From the NCBI GenBank assembly GCA_032164295.1, contig JAJHTX010000001.1, positions 3,348,001 to 3,412,000 of the forward strand: a DNA stretch of 64,000 nt, written 5' to 3'. A program made the position numbers and the translations under genes. Below, one piece after another: positions 1 through 12,000 of the stretch. The notes under the pieces are model-generated. The model did no database searches and was not told where the DNA came from. It worked only from the letters and a program-made list of their open reading frames with translations. The stretch is from Inonotus obliquus (lineage: Eukaryota; Basidiomycota; Agaricomycetes; Hymenochaetales; Hymenochaetaceae). How positions within the stretch are numbered: the first letter of the stretch is position 1; each line of letters starts with the position of its first letter.

Positions 1-1467
1 ACATGAGACCGAGTTACAAAGACCTGGCGAGGTTTAGCCTCCAATTCGATTGCATGCATCTGCACGGCTCGTTCAATTCCGATCATCTTGAACGTCATGA
101 CAGTGGTTTTTCTATAGAACAACGTGAGCATGTGGCCGCGACAATCAGAAGTTGGTTGTACCCAGTACCACTCCGTCCTAGTACCTGACACGATGAATCG
201 TGTTCAATGATCGCCCGTTCATGCGGTCTAAAACCATCAGCTAAAATTGCATAATTCATATAGAAACTATACGTACGAAACAGAGAATAGTGGCGCTGAT
301 TGCTTGTCCGACAGGATCCCTGACCACGATGTGAGGTGAGGAGGTGCGAAGAAGGGCCAGACTCACAATTAACCAAAGCCTACATATAGATCGTCAGGAT
401 CAAAGGGAAACGGCTTTTTTAAATCTCTCGAAAACAAACCATTGACAGCGCCGAGTATTTTTCCACGCTGGTCAAGGCGAGTGAGTCGTGACAGTGATAC
501 CGGGTTAATAAGCAAGCTTACACGAGCCATTGATGTAACTAATCAAGGGTGTTTAGCATATAGTTTCTCAGAAACATTGCCTACTTACCAACTCCCGGTC
601 GGCTTCGTTAACTTCGGAGATTATGCTCGCATCATTTTCCGCGCTGGAAGCGTCTGGCCACGACTGAGGCAAGAAGACTTTGTCTCCGCTAGTTCGTGGC
701 CCTAATCGGAATTGGATCCTACACGGACGTTCAGAAGTTATCCAGTTGAAGCTCCATTATCGAAGACTGACCTTTTGCGATACTCCGACCCTTTTGCAGA
801 CAATTGCGCGCTCAGAGATGCCCACATACGATTGTCCATCTGTGCATGAGTGAAAATTCCGTATATGCGGATCCCTGTTTGATGTCACTTCTGCGCTTTT
901 ATTGACACCTGAATTATGTACCTTGTGTTTCAACCTTGGATGTTGTCAGCAATCAAGCGAGTCAGCAAGACGAGAGGAAGGGACAGTACGTTTCTTTCAA
1001 AATCAGCCATCATGTCGATTTGATACTGGAAAATGAAATGCCAGATGATGAGCCCACCCTGTTTGCTGCATGGATCGGTGAAAGACATACAATAATGCGT
1101 AAGTCATTTGTCACTTTAGCCTCAAATATCGGGATACCATTGCTGGGTCCTTGCAGCCTCTTGTGATTGTCGTCAGAGAAGAAGCCCTTCGAAAGTTGCC
1201 TGATCAAGACGTTAGCAGCGGTTGAAGTTTACGTTAATCGACTGTGACGAACCGTAATTTCTTCAGTATAATTTTAAATACTTTTTTATCCCGAAGATAA
1301 TTCCTCATGTCCTTTATGGCGGTGGTCGACATGAAGAGCCGCCATTCGCCCAGGCCTTTAGCACTTTCAAAGAACAGTGACGCTTTGAGTGGTTGAACAT
1401 GGGGATATGCAGGAGAAGTATCCTTGAGGGGTGTCGCAGCCGCTAGTACATTCGGTGTACGATTCAT
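1..1467 (-). CDS. TRANK1-like SF1 helicase, copy A (5' part, runs off the left edge)
   Basis: This is the N-terminal part of a large helicase of the TRANK1/UvrD-like type; the rest lies left of position 1. The start at 1467 (MNRTPNVLAAAT...) matches the starts of copies B and C. A first domain follows: 'LSKGFFSDDNHKRL', then 'IPIFEAKVTNDLRIIV' near 1010-1200, then 'GIRIYGIFTHAQMDNRMW' near 790-870. Near 100-200 the Walker A motif GRSGTGKTT is split by an intron, and motif Ia 'VFVTRSHV' sits at the edge. Family knowledge: SF1A helicases use these motifs to bind ATP and nucleic acid. Oddity: at the splice acceptor near 701-703 the AG lies one base earlier than in B, C and D, which would shift the frame into a stop (CGAACTAG). 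Copy A may therefore be a pseudogene or be spliced differently. Confidence 0.72.
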
Positions 1468-2385
1468 GATGAGAATACAAGACGAGTGTTCTGATGCCGT
1501 TCGGGTAGAGTTGGGACTCTTTTATCCCCCGTCCTCGCTACTTCGACGAGGACGTCAGGTGATGATGAGAACGTCCAGAAGCCCGCAGCGAGGCAGTGTA
1601 CGGGAAATGCAACGCAATAGATGGGCGCCTATTGTGCGCTTCTGGGGGACTCAGAAGTAAAAGTGGCTCTCGGAACTATATTCAGACGATAAGCGCCCGT
1701 CCCGTGGACACCAAACGTCACTCACTAGCTTCGATGGGGGCCCAGTATATTAATGCGAGCTGAATGGTAGCGTCGAGTGATTTGACCAAAGGCGAAGTGC
1801 ATCTCTGTTTGTCTTTCCTCACCCCTTCCTTCATCGCCTTTTCATCCGGCCTTCATCGTAAATCCGACCTTCTGCCCTCAATCGGATAGGAATAGTCAAG
1901 CTTGCGGAAAAGAGCGACTGGCAGTGGGAACACAAGGCAGCCAAAATTAAGTTTAGGATGAGTGTATGTACAGGCAGGCAACGTTCCGAGCTTGTGAATC
2001 CAAGCGAGAAGTTACGGCAAGCAAATACGTATGAAGACAGCTGTCCTGTTTCTTCAAATGAAATGGAAACTTCGAGTTCGCCGTGGGTCGCTTTCCGATA
2101 TAGATTGCCACAGTTGCCCAGAGCACGGACTCGGATAAATTAGCCACGACCCTCCTTGGTACGGAGAAGTGGAAAAGCCAGCATCAGACCTAGATTCAGG
2201 GCTTAAAACAGCAGTGTGCCGGCTGGCCTATATCGCTTGCAGGAGCGTAGAATAAAGTTGAATGATAGTCTAGTCGGGGGAGTTAGAAGACGCCAACCAA
2301 TCGATTGAAATGTATGTTATATAAGTAATTGTGACGCGGCTGCGCTAAGCACGCATCTTACTCACATCTCCAATCGACATGAACT
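1468..2385. other. 5' flank of helicase copy A
   Basis: Non-coding stretch homologous to the 5' flanks of copies B, C and D. It contains the dyad at 1530-1554. Its last about 50 bases (roughly 2335-2385) can still be aligned with the region just before the SEC4/RAB8 leader at 24415-24465. The homology then stops where the protease-like pseudogene begins. No gene is seen; the short open frames here are not conserved between copies. Confidence 0.6.
1530..1554. promoter_or_regulatory. dyad upstream of helicase copy A
   Basis: Perfect 8-bp inverted arms (CGTCCTCG and CGAGGACG) flank a 9-bp loop, about 63-87 bp upstream of the start codon. The same dyad is found at the same place in the other three helicase 5' flanks. 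It could be a protein-binding palindrome in the core promoter or a hairpin in the 5' UTR. Its conservation is weak evidence because the copies are recent. Confidence 0.45.
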
Positions 2386-4507
2386 TGAACAGGCGGCAAG
2401 AACAGATTGGTGCTCTATGCCATATATGGTAGATATAACGACTCCGCCCGAAAAAAGTTGTCTCACAAGGATTGCTTAAGGCTAACTTTCGCCAACCTTA
2501 TCTGCGAACTTGAGTTAACAACTTCAGTATGGATCCTCCGAGTGAGTCCTATCGTTTTTTCCTTCGTTTATTCCACGCTGACCTTTTGAAGCTTTTGCAT
2601 TCACCGAAGCTGAACTGAATAAAGCCGGTCTTCTAGGCGATGGCGAGTCCCTTAGTCTTTTTGCGCGTTTATGCCACGCTTACCATATCTCTTGTAGGCG
2701 TTTCTGGACTCGCCACGCAGGTGGTTGAGACCATGAATAAGCACCCGGAGCTGTTGAGCGAGTCCTTTAATTTCTTTTCGCATCTATACCACACTTACCA
2801 CCTTCCGTTCAGAACTTTCCCTTTCGCTCTCGAGTGCATTGGCTTCAGGGGCCACCAACGCAAGGGCCCTGCCTCGCTCGGCTCCCCGACCCTAAACCAG
2901 GTGTCTGCGGTGTCTTCCAATCTCTCCGCCCTCACCCTGGCCAGCGATGTCACCGTTGTCTCCCAGTACACCTCCGACGAGTACGAGAGGACTTCCTACT
3001 ATAACGGCATCACCGGGGACGACGACCACCCGGAACTCGTTTACCGTTCGGACTTCCTCACTGCGCCCTTCCCCAAGCCCGTCGGCAGACACGCCCATCT
3101 TCCCGTCAAGTCGCTCCGGGGAGTCTCGGTCCCGTCGTCATATGGATCGGCGTCATTCCTGGTTCTACCTCCGCCGATACCGCCCACGAGGTCTCCCAAG
3201 AGATCCTTGCGCTCCTGCTGAAGAACGGAGTCAAGGGTGTTGTTGTGTAATGGCGCGAGGCGGTCCTGCAGAGGCTCGCAGGACCTATCCTACTGTACCA
3301 TGTCGACAGTAGCGATGCCACCCAATATGTCCGTCGCTTCCTCACTGCTCTTCTCGGCATTCACCTTGCGACCGAAGGGATGGAGGAGGAGGATGTCCAG
3401 GGCACTCTCACCCTCTGGTTCCACGAAAACAAAGACAAGGACGGCAAGCCCAGCGACAAGGTTTACGGAGTCAGCAATTGCCACGTCCTTCGCAGGGACA
3501 CCACCGTCGAGTACGAGCACAGAGGCGGCGCACCCAAGGACCACGTTCGAGTTTGCGGAATGCGTCGATTCCAGCGGGGCCTCGACGAGATCAGGAAGAT
3601 CATCGGTGGCCACGGCATTCTCGCCGACCTTTGGGCCCGAGAGATCGTCCATCTGGAGGCGAAGGAGAGGCAGGACGCGAAGAACGCGAAAGCGATCCAT
3701 GCAAAGCGACGCAAGTTGGAAGACGAGAACGAGGCTATGGCCGATCTCGAGGTCCTGTACGAAGAAGTCACGAAATACTGGTCCGACATTAAGTTCCACC
3801 GCAACATTGGCCACGTTCTCGGCCGCTGAGGCGAAGGTCAAGGATGAGTTCGAGGGCAGCGTCGTTGATCTCGGTGCGTTTCGACTCATCTTTCCCATAT
3901 TTACCCAGAACTTACGGCGATGTTCTGTCCTCTGGGTGGTGGTGCGACCACGTTCAAGTTTCCCTCGGAGAGAAAGCTCAGGATCAAGGGTTGCGTCACG
4001 AAAGAGGTACTTCGCCAACCCCGCAGAGTTCGACAGCGAAGGCCAGCGCTGCCTTATCGTCGGTAAAGTCGGAACACTAACGACCTCACCATCGGACGCT
4101 ACGCTGGCCTGGTGTCATTCACTCTCAACGAAGTCGGCATTGAGTCCGTCGAGCTCGGCATCTACAACTCGGGCGTCAAGAATGTCGAAGCCTTCTCCGC
4201 CAAGGGAGACTCGGGCTCCCTCGTCTGGCACACGAAGAACGGCAAAGCTCGCATCGTTGGCCAACTCCACTCTGGAAAGAACAAAGACGGCTCGAACAGC
4301 AACCATGTTACTTATTGCACTCCTGGCTGGTACCTCCTGGACCAGATTAGGAAGAATTTCAAAGCACGCCGACTTCTACCGCACCACCCGGTCAGCTTGA
4401 GAACAACTTCGTCGGCTCGGAAACCATGCTCGCGTCCTCTGTACAGCCGTCTGCACAAGAAGCGTCTGGCCATGATTGAGGAGGCGAAAAGAACTTATCC
4501 TCATTAG
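2386..4507 (+). pseudogene. decayed trypsin-fold serine-protease-like gene
   Basis: Several plus-strand frames together resemble a basidiomycete trypsin-like (S1/S7-type) protein. Visible motifs: 'GVSNCHVLR' near 3470 (candidate catalytic His), 'VEAFSAKGDSGSLVW' near 4185-4230 (GDSG, candidate catalytic Ser) and 'SNHVTYCTPGWYL' near 4300. The Asp of the triad was not located with confidence. The gene is broken: the reading frame moves from frame 0 (2640-3098) to frame 2 before 3110; there is an in-frame TAA at 3248-3250 within 'KGVVV*WREAVLQRL'; and further frame changes occur near 3830-4080, only some of which could be introns. It sits exactly where the body of helicase copy D would be expected. 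The true 5' end is unknown. Family assignment rests on motifs only. Confidence 0.65.
2544..2803 (+). repeat. three degenerate direct repeats in the 5' part of the protease-like pseudogene
   Basis: Three segments starting at about 2544, 2645 and 2760 share the pattern GAGTCC...TTT...CGTTTATxCCACxCTTACC, spaced about 100 and 115 bp. Translated, they read as related peptides (ESYRFFLRLFHADLL, ESLSLFARLCHAYHI, ESFNFFSHLYHTYHL). They look like an internal duplication of one exon-sized unit. Confidence 0.55.
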
Positions 4508-4881
4508 CTCGTGGTCTAAGTCGGAATTGGATTCTGTGCGTGCAAATGGTTAGAGGTATTCCATTTACGTATAAGTCGGTGACGACTAGCCTTCTACGAT
4601 ATTCCGATCCCTTTGCAACTTACAGATGCCCACATACGATTATCCATTTGTGCATGGGTGAAAATTCCGTATATGCGGATTCCTGTTGAAGTCACTTCTG
4701 CGCTTTTATTACAACGCCTGAATTATATACCTTGCGTTTCACAATTGGATGTTATCAGCAATCAAGCGAATCAGCAAGACGAGAAGAAATGACAGTACTG
4801 TCAGCGGGCGCAGCCGTTTGTGCATTCGGACAAGACTAGTATTCTGATGCCGCTCGGGTGGAGTTGCCCTCTTCTATCTCC

Positions 4882-4906
4882 CGTCCTCGCTGCTTCGACG
4901 AGGACG
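4882..4906. promoter_or_regulatory. dyad in copy D flank
   Basis: Same 8-bp arms as upstream of copy A (CGTCCTCG / CGAGGACG) around a 9-bp loop. It is a relic here because the downstream gene is destroyed. Confidence 0.4.
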
Positions 4907-5431
4907 TCAGGTGATGAAAGTCCAGAAGCTGGCAAAGGGAAATGCAACGCAATAAATGGGCGCCTATCGTGCGCTTCCCGGGGACTCAGAAGTAAAAGAG
5001 GCTCTCGGAGCTATATTCAGACGATAAGCGCCCGTCCCATGGACACTAAACGTCGCTCACTGGCTTCGATGGGGGCCCAGTATATTAATGCAAGCTGAAT
5101 GGTAGCGTCGAGTGATTTGGCCAAAGGCGAAGTGGATCTCTGTTTGTCCTTCCCTTCTTCCCGGACGTCAACGTAAGTCCATCCTTCTGCCCTCTATCAA
5201 ATAAAGAACAAGCTCGCTGAGGGAACACAAGGATCCAACACGAAGTTACGGCAAACAAACACTATGAAGACAGTTGTCTTGTTTCTTCAAAAGGAAGTGT
5301 CGAGGAGCCGTGGGTCGCTTTTCGATATAGATTACCACCATGCCGTTGCCCAGAGCTCGACTCCGACTCCGATAAATTAGTCCTGGAGCTGGAAGTGCAC
5401 CCGGGCAACTTTGAGCCGAATCCCCTGTTAC

Positions 5432-5475
5432 TTAGCTAACTTTTCCCTACTTTTCCCGCCAAAAGTTTAGCTAAC
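5432..5475. repeat. palindromic insertion (copy D)
   Basis: Arms TTAGCTAACTTTT and AAAAGTTTAGCTAA face each other around CCC-rich spacer. The related palindrome at 14526-14561 lies at the matching place upstream of copy B. Copies A and C lack it. Confidence 0.5.
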
Positions 5476-5724
5476 GGTTTCAACCCAGCGGGACCTTAGG
5501 AATTTGACCGCATGCGGTGGAGATCCCGGCATCAACCAAGATTCAGAGTCCAAAATGACCTGCAGAGTGCTCATATGTAAAGTTGAATGGTAGTTGAGTT
5601 GAATGGTCAAAAGGAGGAAACAAATGACGCCGATCAATATTACTCAATTTGAAAAGAATAATGGCTGTTTCCCACGAGCATGGCATTATGTAATTGTGGT
5701 GAACAGTACCAACTCCAAATGAAT

Positions 5725-5812
5725 CGTTTCCTCGTCGCGAACGCTCACGACACCTTCAACGACTCTTCAAGACCAACACGCTCTCCGTCTTCTCTTTTTC
5801 TACACTTCTCAT
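5725..5812 (+). repeat. relic of the SEC4/RAB8 5' leader (first)
   Basis: About 85 bp (CCTCGTCGCGAACGCTCACG and onward through CACCTTCAACGACTCTTCA) are nearly identical to 24463-24538, which lies just upstream of the SEC4 start codon. No SEC4 coding sequence follows. From about 5813 to the end of helicase B (6093) the DNA is AT-rich spacer also found, diverged, at 15546-15896. Confidence 0.75.
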
Positions 5813-6092
5813 CTCATCGGGAACTTAACGCGACACGTTAACATCATTCTGTACACCTGCTTTCCCAGAACCTTTTGCTTGATAGGTACATGCGAGATTC
5901 CATCGTAGAGGAGTTCGGGATACGCGAGTTTCTAATGAAAAACGGCGGTGGGTAAGTATGTATATCCTTTAGGCTGTAATCATGACATTTCCATCACGGA
6001 CGATCATACTGGCATCTGTATTCCGACAGCAGCATAGCGAGACGCACGTAAACTGACATGCACATAAATATCCATTCATGTATACACATAGA

Positions 6093-9000
6093 TCATTCTT
6101 GGTCGTCATAATACATGCCATCCAAATCACTGGTATTGAGCGCTGGTCTCGGTTTTTTCTGATATGGACGTGGCTTCCGCTCCCGAATGAGTTCTCTAAT
6201 TTCCAAACACATATCACGTTCCTCGCACACCACCTTCAGCTCGTCAAACAAGGCGATCAAGTTGTCGACAAACTCGCGCAAGCCCTGCAGTGTAGGTTCC
6301 GCGCGGCCCTCCAACATCTCCCTCACTTCCTTCCTCAATTCTTCAAAACGACGCTTCATGGTGCTGCAATGAGGTATTATACATACAATGCTCCAGATGA
6401 ATGAGGGGGTGATATCAGGACGTACTTGGCTTGACTTATTCGCAGATGGACCTCCTCGTAATCGATCGACTTGTCTTTGGGCTTCAGCGACAACTGTTTT
6501 CTCGCCCTGTCCTTGTTTGATTGAATTGGTCTCTGGAGCACGTCCATGCAGGCAAGAAGCTTGGGCATAATTCCAAGAAATAGGAAACGACATCTAGGGT
6601 TCGTCCACGCTTTGCTCCTCTGGCGGTCAGCGTCAACACAGACTTTGTGAAACCTCGCCACCTTTCCTCTCAGACCTGGGAGGTCACGCTCCTTCCAGAG
6701 AGTACTGATGGCTCTAATCCACCGTTGTATCCTTCGGACGGCTTGATCCTTCCGATTGTGCACCACCCTCCTGAGGAAATAAAGAATAATGAAGCCAGCA
6801 ACCAACTCTTTTTTCGGAAGCTTGGTCGTAGGTATAAGACTAAGCGGCTCCATCGGTTCGTCCAGAATGTCTTTGCTATCGTCTTCATTATCGCTGTCTC
6901 CTATCGTCTGAGAGTCTTCATTGGCAGTGACGATACCATTACCATTCGCATGCATCGGCTCGTTGATGGTATCAATTGCGGATGCAGAAAGCGAGTTTAC
7001 TGAACCGGGGACAAAGACTTTGGCATTTGCTGATAATTTCGAGTCGCTGACCTTGCGAGAGGGGGAAAACCGGGCAAGTAATTCGTCCCTATTCCTGAAC
7101 CAAATGGGAACAGCAGTTGCGCTGCTTGAAAATAGCCTAGGACCATATCCTTCTTGTACCAGTTGAACCATGCAGTCGAGATTTGATCGTGAAACCGAAC
7201 ATTCTGCCGCCTTGCGAAGTTCTAACCAGGACTTGCTAAGAATGTAGCTAATGACCAATTTGTCAATTCTGTTCACATTGATTCTTCTATGCACCACTTA
7301 CGGCCTCAGTGTGAAGTCTACACCTAGACCGACACTCGCTTGCTGCAGCATAGTCATGGCATGGAGTGCGTACCCCCTGACATCGTCGTTCATGTTATAC
7401 GCCACTACACATACGTTAGCTATTAGCTCTACTGTATAGGGTGGCAATCCAACTTGCCCAATGATATTGCCCTGCATCTGGTCCCTTGCGTTAGCTGACA
7501 GGCAAAAGCACCAAAGTTTTAACTTACATTCTCAAGATAGAAAGGGTCCTCATAGCATATGCAGATGCACCACGTAAATGGCCTAGGATTTTATTCAGAT
7601 TAGGAAGGATCACAAGTGAAAATAAATGCATACCTCCGTCTGTTCCCGTTAGTAGGTAGCGAGCCAGACCTGTAGCATCCTCAATAAAGCTTTTCACTGG
7701 CAGCCAACCACGCTGAGTCGTAACGAAATCGAGCCTCGGCATTGCTAAGAGCAACCAGGATCTCGGCAGGAGCGTGTGGTGAAAACCATCTCGCCTTCTA
7801 TACTTATACAAGAGGACAACAGCTGCTGACAGTAGCTCGATCAAATGGCACACGTTGCTAATGTCGATACGCAACTTCAATCGAGCAATGTTACTGAGTT
7901 GAATCGAGTGTCACAGAAGTTTTGTGATAGGAGCTATACGGAGTGCTTACCGAATAAATGAGTTGCCCAGTTTAAGGAATTCCGGATCGGATAAGTCAAG
8001 ACACCTTATCAGCGCCAGGATTCCACTTTGTTCAAGGCGACTCCCATGCACAGAACGTGCCATTCCACCAGGGATATTGAACCAAGCGGTCAGTAGTTTC
8101 CTAGCTCTATCCTTGTCTCCCCATGCGGAAAGGGATGTGACCTCTGTCACGGCGTTCAGGACCCAAGGGGATAACAGGTGCCTTGGATAAATTCCGTATA
8201 ATCGATTCTCTACCCAGTAGGATACTGCGTCCACTCCGTCAGCAAGCTCGCGTACATATTCTCTTGAGATAACTGCCATGCTTCCGAGGGCGAGAAGAGG
8301 TGGGTTAAGAGTCCCGAAGAGATCAGTGAGGCAATCGCTTGAAAGTCGAACAACCTTCAATAAAGCAAAAGGGCTCAGAAAAAATGAAAACAGACACTCA
8401 CTTGCGTGCAATGCGTGTCCAACGCAAATCGTCAGATCGCACTGCGAAACTAGCTTCCCGGAGAAAAAGCAGCTGTAAAAGAATCATCTGGACGCGTCCG
8501 TTGAACCAGGCAATGTCGACCGATTTAAGGTCAATGTGCTGACGATTACAGCCAGCACAACTTCCTCGGATCGTGTGATTCAGACACGGATCACCCAAGT
8601 ACTGCTTGCGGATTTCGCTGAACGTACCCGCTTGAGACTTGACGAATCCGCTGAGTCTTGTGGCCACAGAGGACCTTACTGCTCGCAGTAGTTCGTAAGG
8701 GCTGAGGACTATGCCAGTGCCGGTGCTACCAGCATCGTGGGATGGAAGAGGCTGGCTGCTTGTTACATGCCCAGCTAAAAACGTGCCCTCTGGCAGCAAA
8801 AACTCGTCTTCAGATAGTTTCCGAACTGCAAAAAGCTTCTGTGTCCTCTCCTTTGCCATCGGATCAGACTGACTACAGAGCATCCGCAAATTATTTGCAT
8901 AAGCCAGACACGCTTGCAGATACTGAATCGCATCTTGCATGCTGCCAATATAATATCCCTGTGCCAGTAGGTAATCGAGAATGAGGATAGCCGCCTGTCG

Positions 9001-12000
9001 GTTTTCGCCAAGAAAAGTTGCATAAGCGCCCATCATGTACCTCCTGTCATCCCTCTTCATTGCGGCGAACGCGTTGAACTAGCAAGTGTGTAAGCAACTG
9101 TTATGTATGTACTGCCTTTGTTGTCGCTCACCTCGGACAGCACTGCCTTCGGAAGAGAGGTCTTGTCCATCTTCCGGAAGTGATGAAACGGATCAATGCC
9201 TTCGACTTCACGCTGCTTAGGATCAAGACCGAACGAGTATTGATGCCACAGGCAGGTCAGCAAATGCTGCGCAGCGCGTTCCAGGGACTTCGGGTTTTGG
9301 GCATCATCGAGGAGGTCACTGATGGCCTGACCCTCGTGTCCTTCACGGAAATAGATATCGGCAGCTTCTTGAATCCTGCCGACCTTCTTTAACACTTCGG
9401 CCCTGGTGGTTTCAAAGCTATAATCTTCCAAATACTCCAGAAGTTCCTCTGGGGAGTCGTACAATTCTAATTCCATTGCTTTCCTGTTAAGTATTATTGA
9501 TGAAATTTTCATCACAGCTAAAGCAAAGACTCACTTAAGTTTCCTTCCGTGAACATAATGTAAGCGTGCCGCGCCAGTTATTCTCGCTATCGTATCACGA
9601 TCAATTGGCGCTCTCGTTTTAACAATTCTCACGGCATCTTCAAAATTCGTGGCTTTCGCGTAACATTTCGCCGCGTCCTTGTACTCCTGGGCATACTCAT
9701 ATGACCTTGCAGCTTGGCCGTAGTCGCAAGCCTCTCGAAAACATTCTGCTGAAATGTGGTAGTACGTTTTGCCGGAGGTGGGAACGCTCTCCGCACAAGT
9801 GAGGAATGCCGATCCTGCCTCTAGGTATGCATCACTTCGTGCTCGCTCACCCCTGCTTCGCGGGATATTCCTGGCCTCCTGTCGCAAATAGTAGGCCTTA
9901 GCAATGTCACGTTCGCGCGGACGACCGGCGCGAACAAAACAGTCCATGGCCTGAAGGTACCGTTGCTTTTGGAAGAGTAACTTCCCGGTCGTTGCCCATT
10001 CCTTCGGCGTGGAATTCACTGAAATTGTTGTTCGTCACAAGATTCACAAAAACACTACACTACACCCTTACCTGCGAGACTAGGAGCATTCTCCGGACTG
10101 CGTATCTCTATTTTTCCGTTACGCAGAAGTAGGTTCTTTAAGGTCCTTAAATTTCCTTACTCAACTTCGAGCGAGGTGATAACTCACCTTCATAGGCTGT
10201 CCCTTTTCAGAGCGGTCTATAATCCACAAGTTCTTCCGCGCTCTCGTGATCGCAACGTATAGACACTTCAACTGACGGGCAGGAAGGCATCATGTAAATT
10301 AAGCCGTGTGCGATGGAAGATTTGAATACCTCAGTGCAAACTCCCGTGTGAAGAAGCTCATCAAAAAGCGGCGCAGGATTCGGGTCCTGTTCTGGATATG
10401 GCAAGAAGTTCAAGACAACTCTCCATTGTGAAAGGTTGCATGGCGAATCCTCGAAAAAGTCATATAAGAAGACCTGGAATAACATATCAGATGTCTGGAG
10501 ACGTGTAGTTACACCCGAAAGGCAAGCTTACGTCATCAAACTCCAAGCCCTTACTCTCGTATAGTGTTCTGAATCCTATCAGACTCTGAAAACCAACAGT
10601 CACTATTCCACTCACAAGATGATGACGACTTTGTCCCCCAGCTCCGTGCGTAATTCTTGTCTTGCTCGGTTATTACGGACGAGAATACCTATTAATAAAC
10701 AAGCTTCAGACAGGCCGAGGCTACTCCAGGAAAGCGACACACACTGCTGGGCGCCAAACTCAATTGAATTTCCGCTGAGACGCATGCTTGAGATGTGCTG
10801 CATCGCTGGGTACATGTGACATACCTCTGCTTACGGAGGAACTGGTCATATCTTGCTGTCTCATTATTCCAACCCGTGAAAAAAATCGGCTTTGGTCCTT
10901 CCACGATCCCTCTCTCCTTTTGAAGTGCGTCAATAGAGTATGGCCAGAAATATGTAATGAGCTCAATAATAAGTCCAGCGCAATCAACAATGCCACCATG
11001 TGATCGATAATTCGTCGTTAACTGGAAAAATTCGGGTTGGACAAGGCACTCGGATGCGGAGGGATACATGTGTCTCTGATCAATGCGTCAGCGAAGAGCT
11101 CTATTGGTTCAGTTGACCGAGGAACAGACCTCGAGCCTGTATAGAGAGGCCTTCAATTCATTGAATCGGAAGGAGCTTCCGGTGGCTATCGTCTGTGCTG
11201 TATCACCGGCCCAAAACAATCCATGAGGATTGCAACAAAGACGCCGTAATACTATAGCTCGAATTAGTATGGTGTTGATTCATCACTGGGTTCGCGTACG
11301 GAGCGCATCCGCGATGAGATTGTCTTGTACCTCGTCGACATAACTAAAAACACATTTCAGATAACGAAATGAAGGGAAGAGACGGTCAGACAGGAAATCA
11401 ACAGAAATCTGGTAACCGTCCTCCAATTTGCGATAAATGGCATGTGCCCTAGGAAGTCATATGGTTAAGCTGAAAAGCAACAAGCTTTTAATCTAGCGCA
11501 CCTATCCGCAGCGTCGTAGTGTCCGTACTCCCGCTTGAGTGCCGTATACTTTTCAAAAAGAAGGTACACCCTTTCCCGATGACCACCGAGCGCGGATCGC
11601 GTCGATCCATTCAGACTGAGATATGCCTCTCGACTCAAGTATGTGTTCCCTGAATGAAGCGCCTCCTCGGAGCCCTTTATGACACCTGAGAATCAAAGAA
11701 GTCAAAGTCAAAGATGCGGGGGATCTACAGAAGTCGATCCGTACCGAGTATCTCGCTAAAAACAAGGGCAGGATCTATGAAACAGATATCAAGGTATGCT
11801 CGTCAGCCATCTACTAAACAACTTGAAGAATTTACCCAAGTGCTTGGTTAGACGTTGGGGGAAGTGCGGCCAATAGTTGTTTTGAAACGATTCAAAGTCG
11901 ACAAGACAGTTGCGGAGCGTCTCTTTACTTCCAACAGCTGTAAGATCGTCGAACTCCTCATCCGCCATATCATTGAACTCTGCGTTCGCATCCATGACAG

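Larger units (their letters stand above)
4503..5812 (-). pseudogene. helicase copy D: truncated 5' end with promoter flank
   Basis: From about 4503 the sequence matches the minus-strand helicase copies again. It keeps the exon coding 'GIRIYGIFTHAQMDNR...W' (near 4620-4700) and then the upstream flank with the dyad and the SEC4-leader relic. The first coding exon and start codon (MNR...) seen in A, B and C are missing: sequence jumps at about 4800 from the second domain directly into promoter-like DNA. The helicase core is also absent, replaced on the left by the protease-like pseudogene. No intact product is possible. Flank sequence is closest to copy B, including a shared palindromic insertion at 5432-5475. 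Confidence 0.7.

Noticed and set aside
2640..3221. 193-codon plus-strand frame as an intact gene
   Set aside because: It is only the first part of the protease-like pseudogene; the last third is read in the wrong frame compared with the conserved continuation.
3237..4400. 387-codon plus-strand frame (MLLCNGARRSCR...)
   Set aside because: It runs across the pseudogene mostly out of frame; the motif-bearing frame is another one. Low-complexity Ser/Arg/Thr composition is typical of shadow translation.
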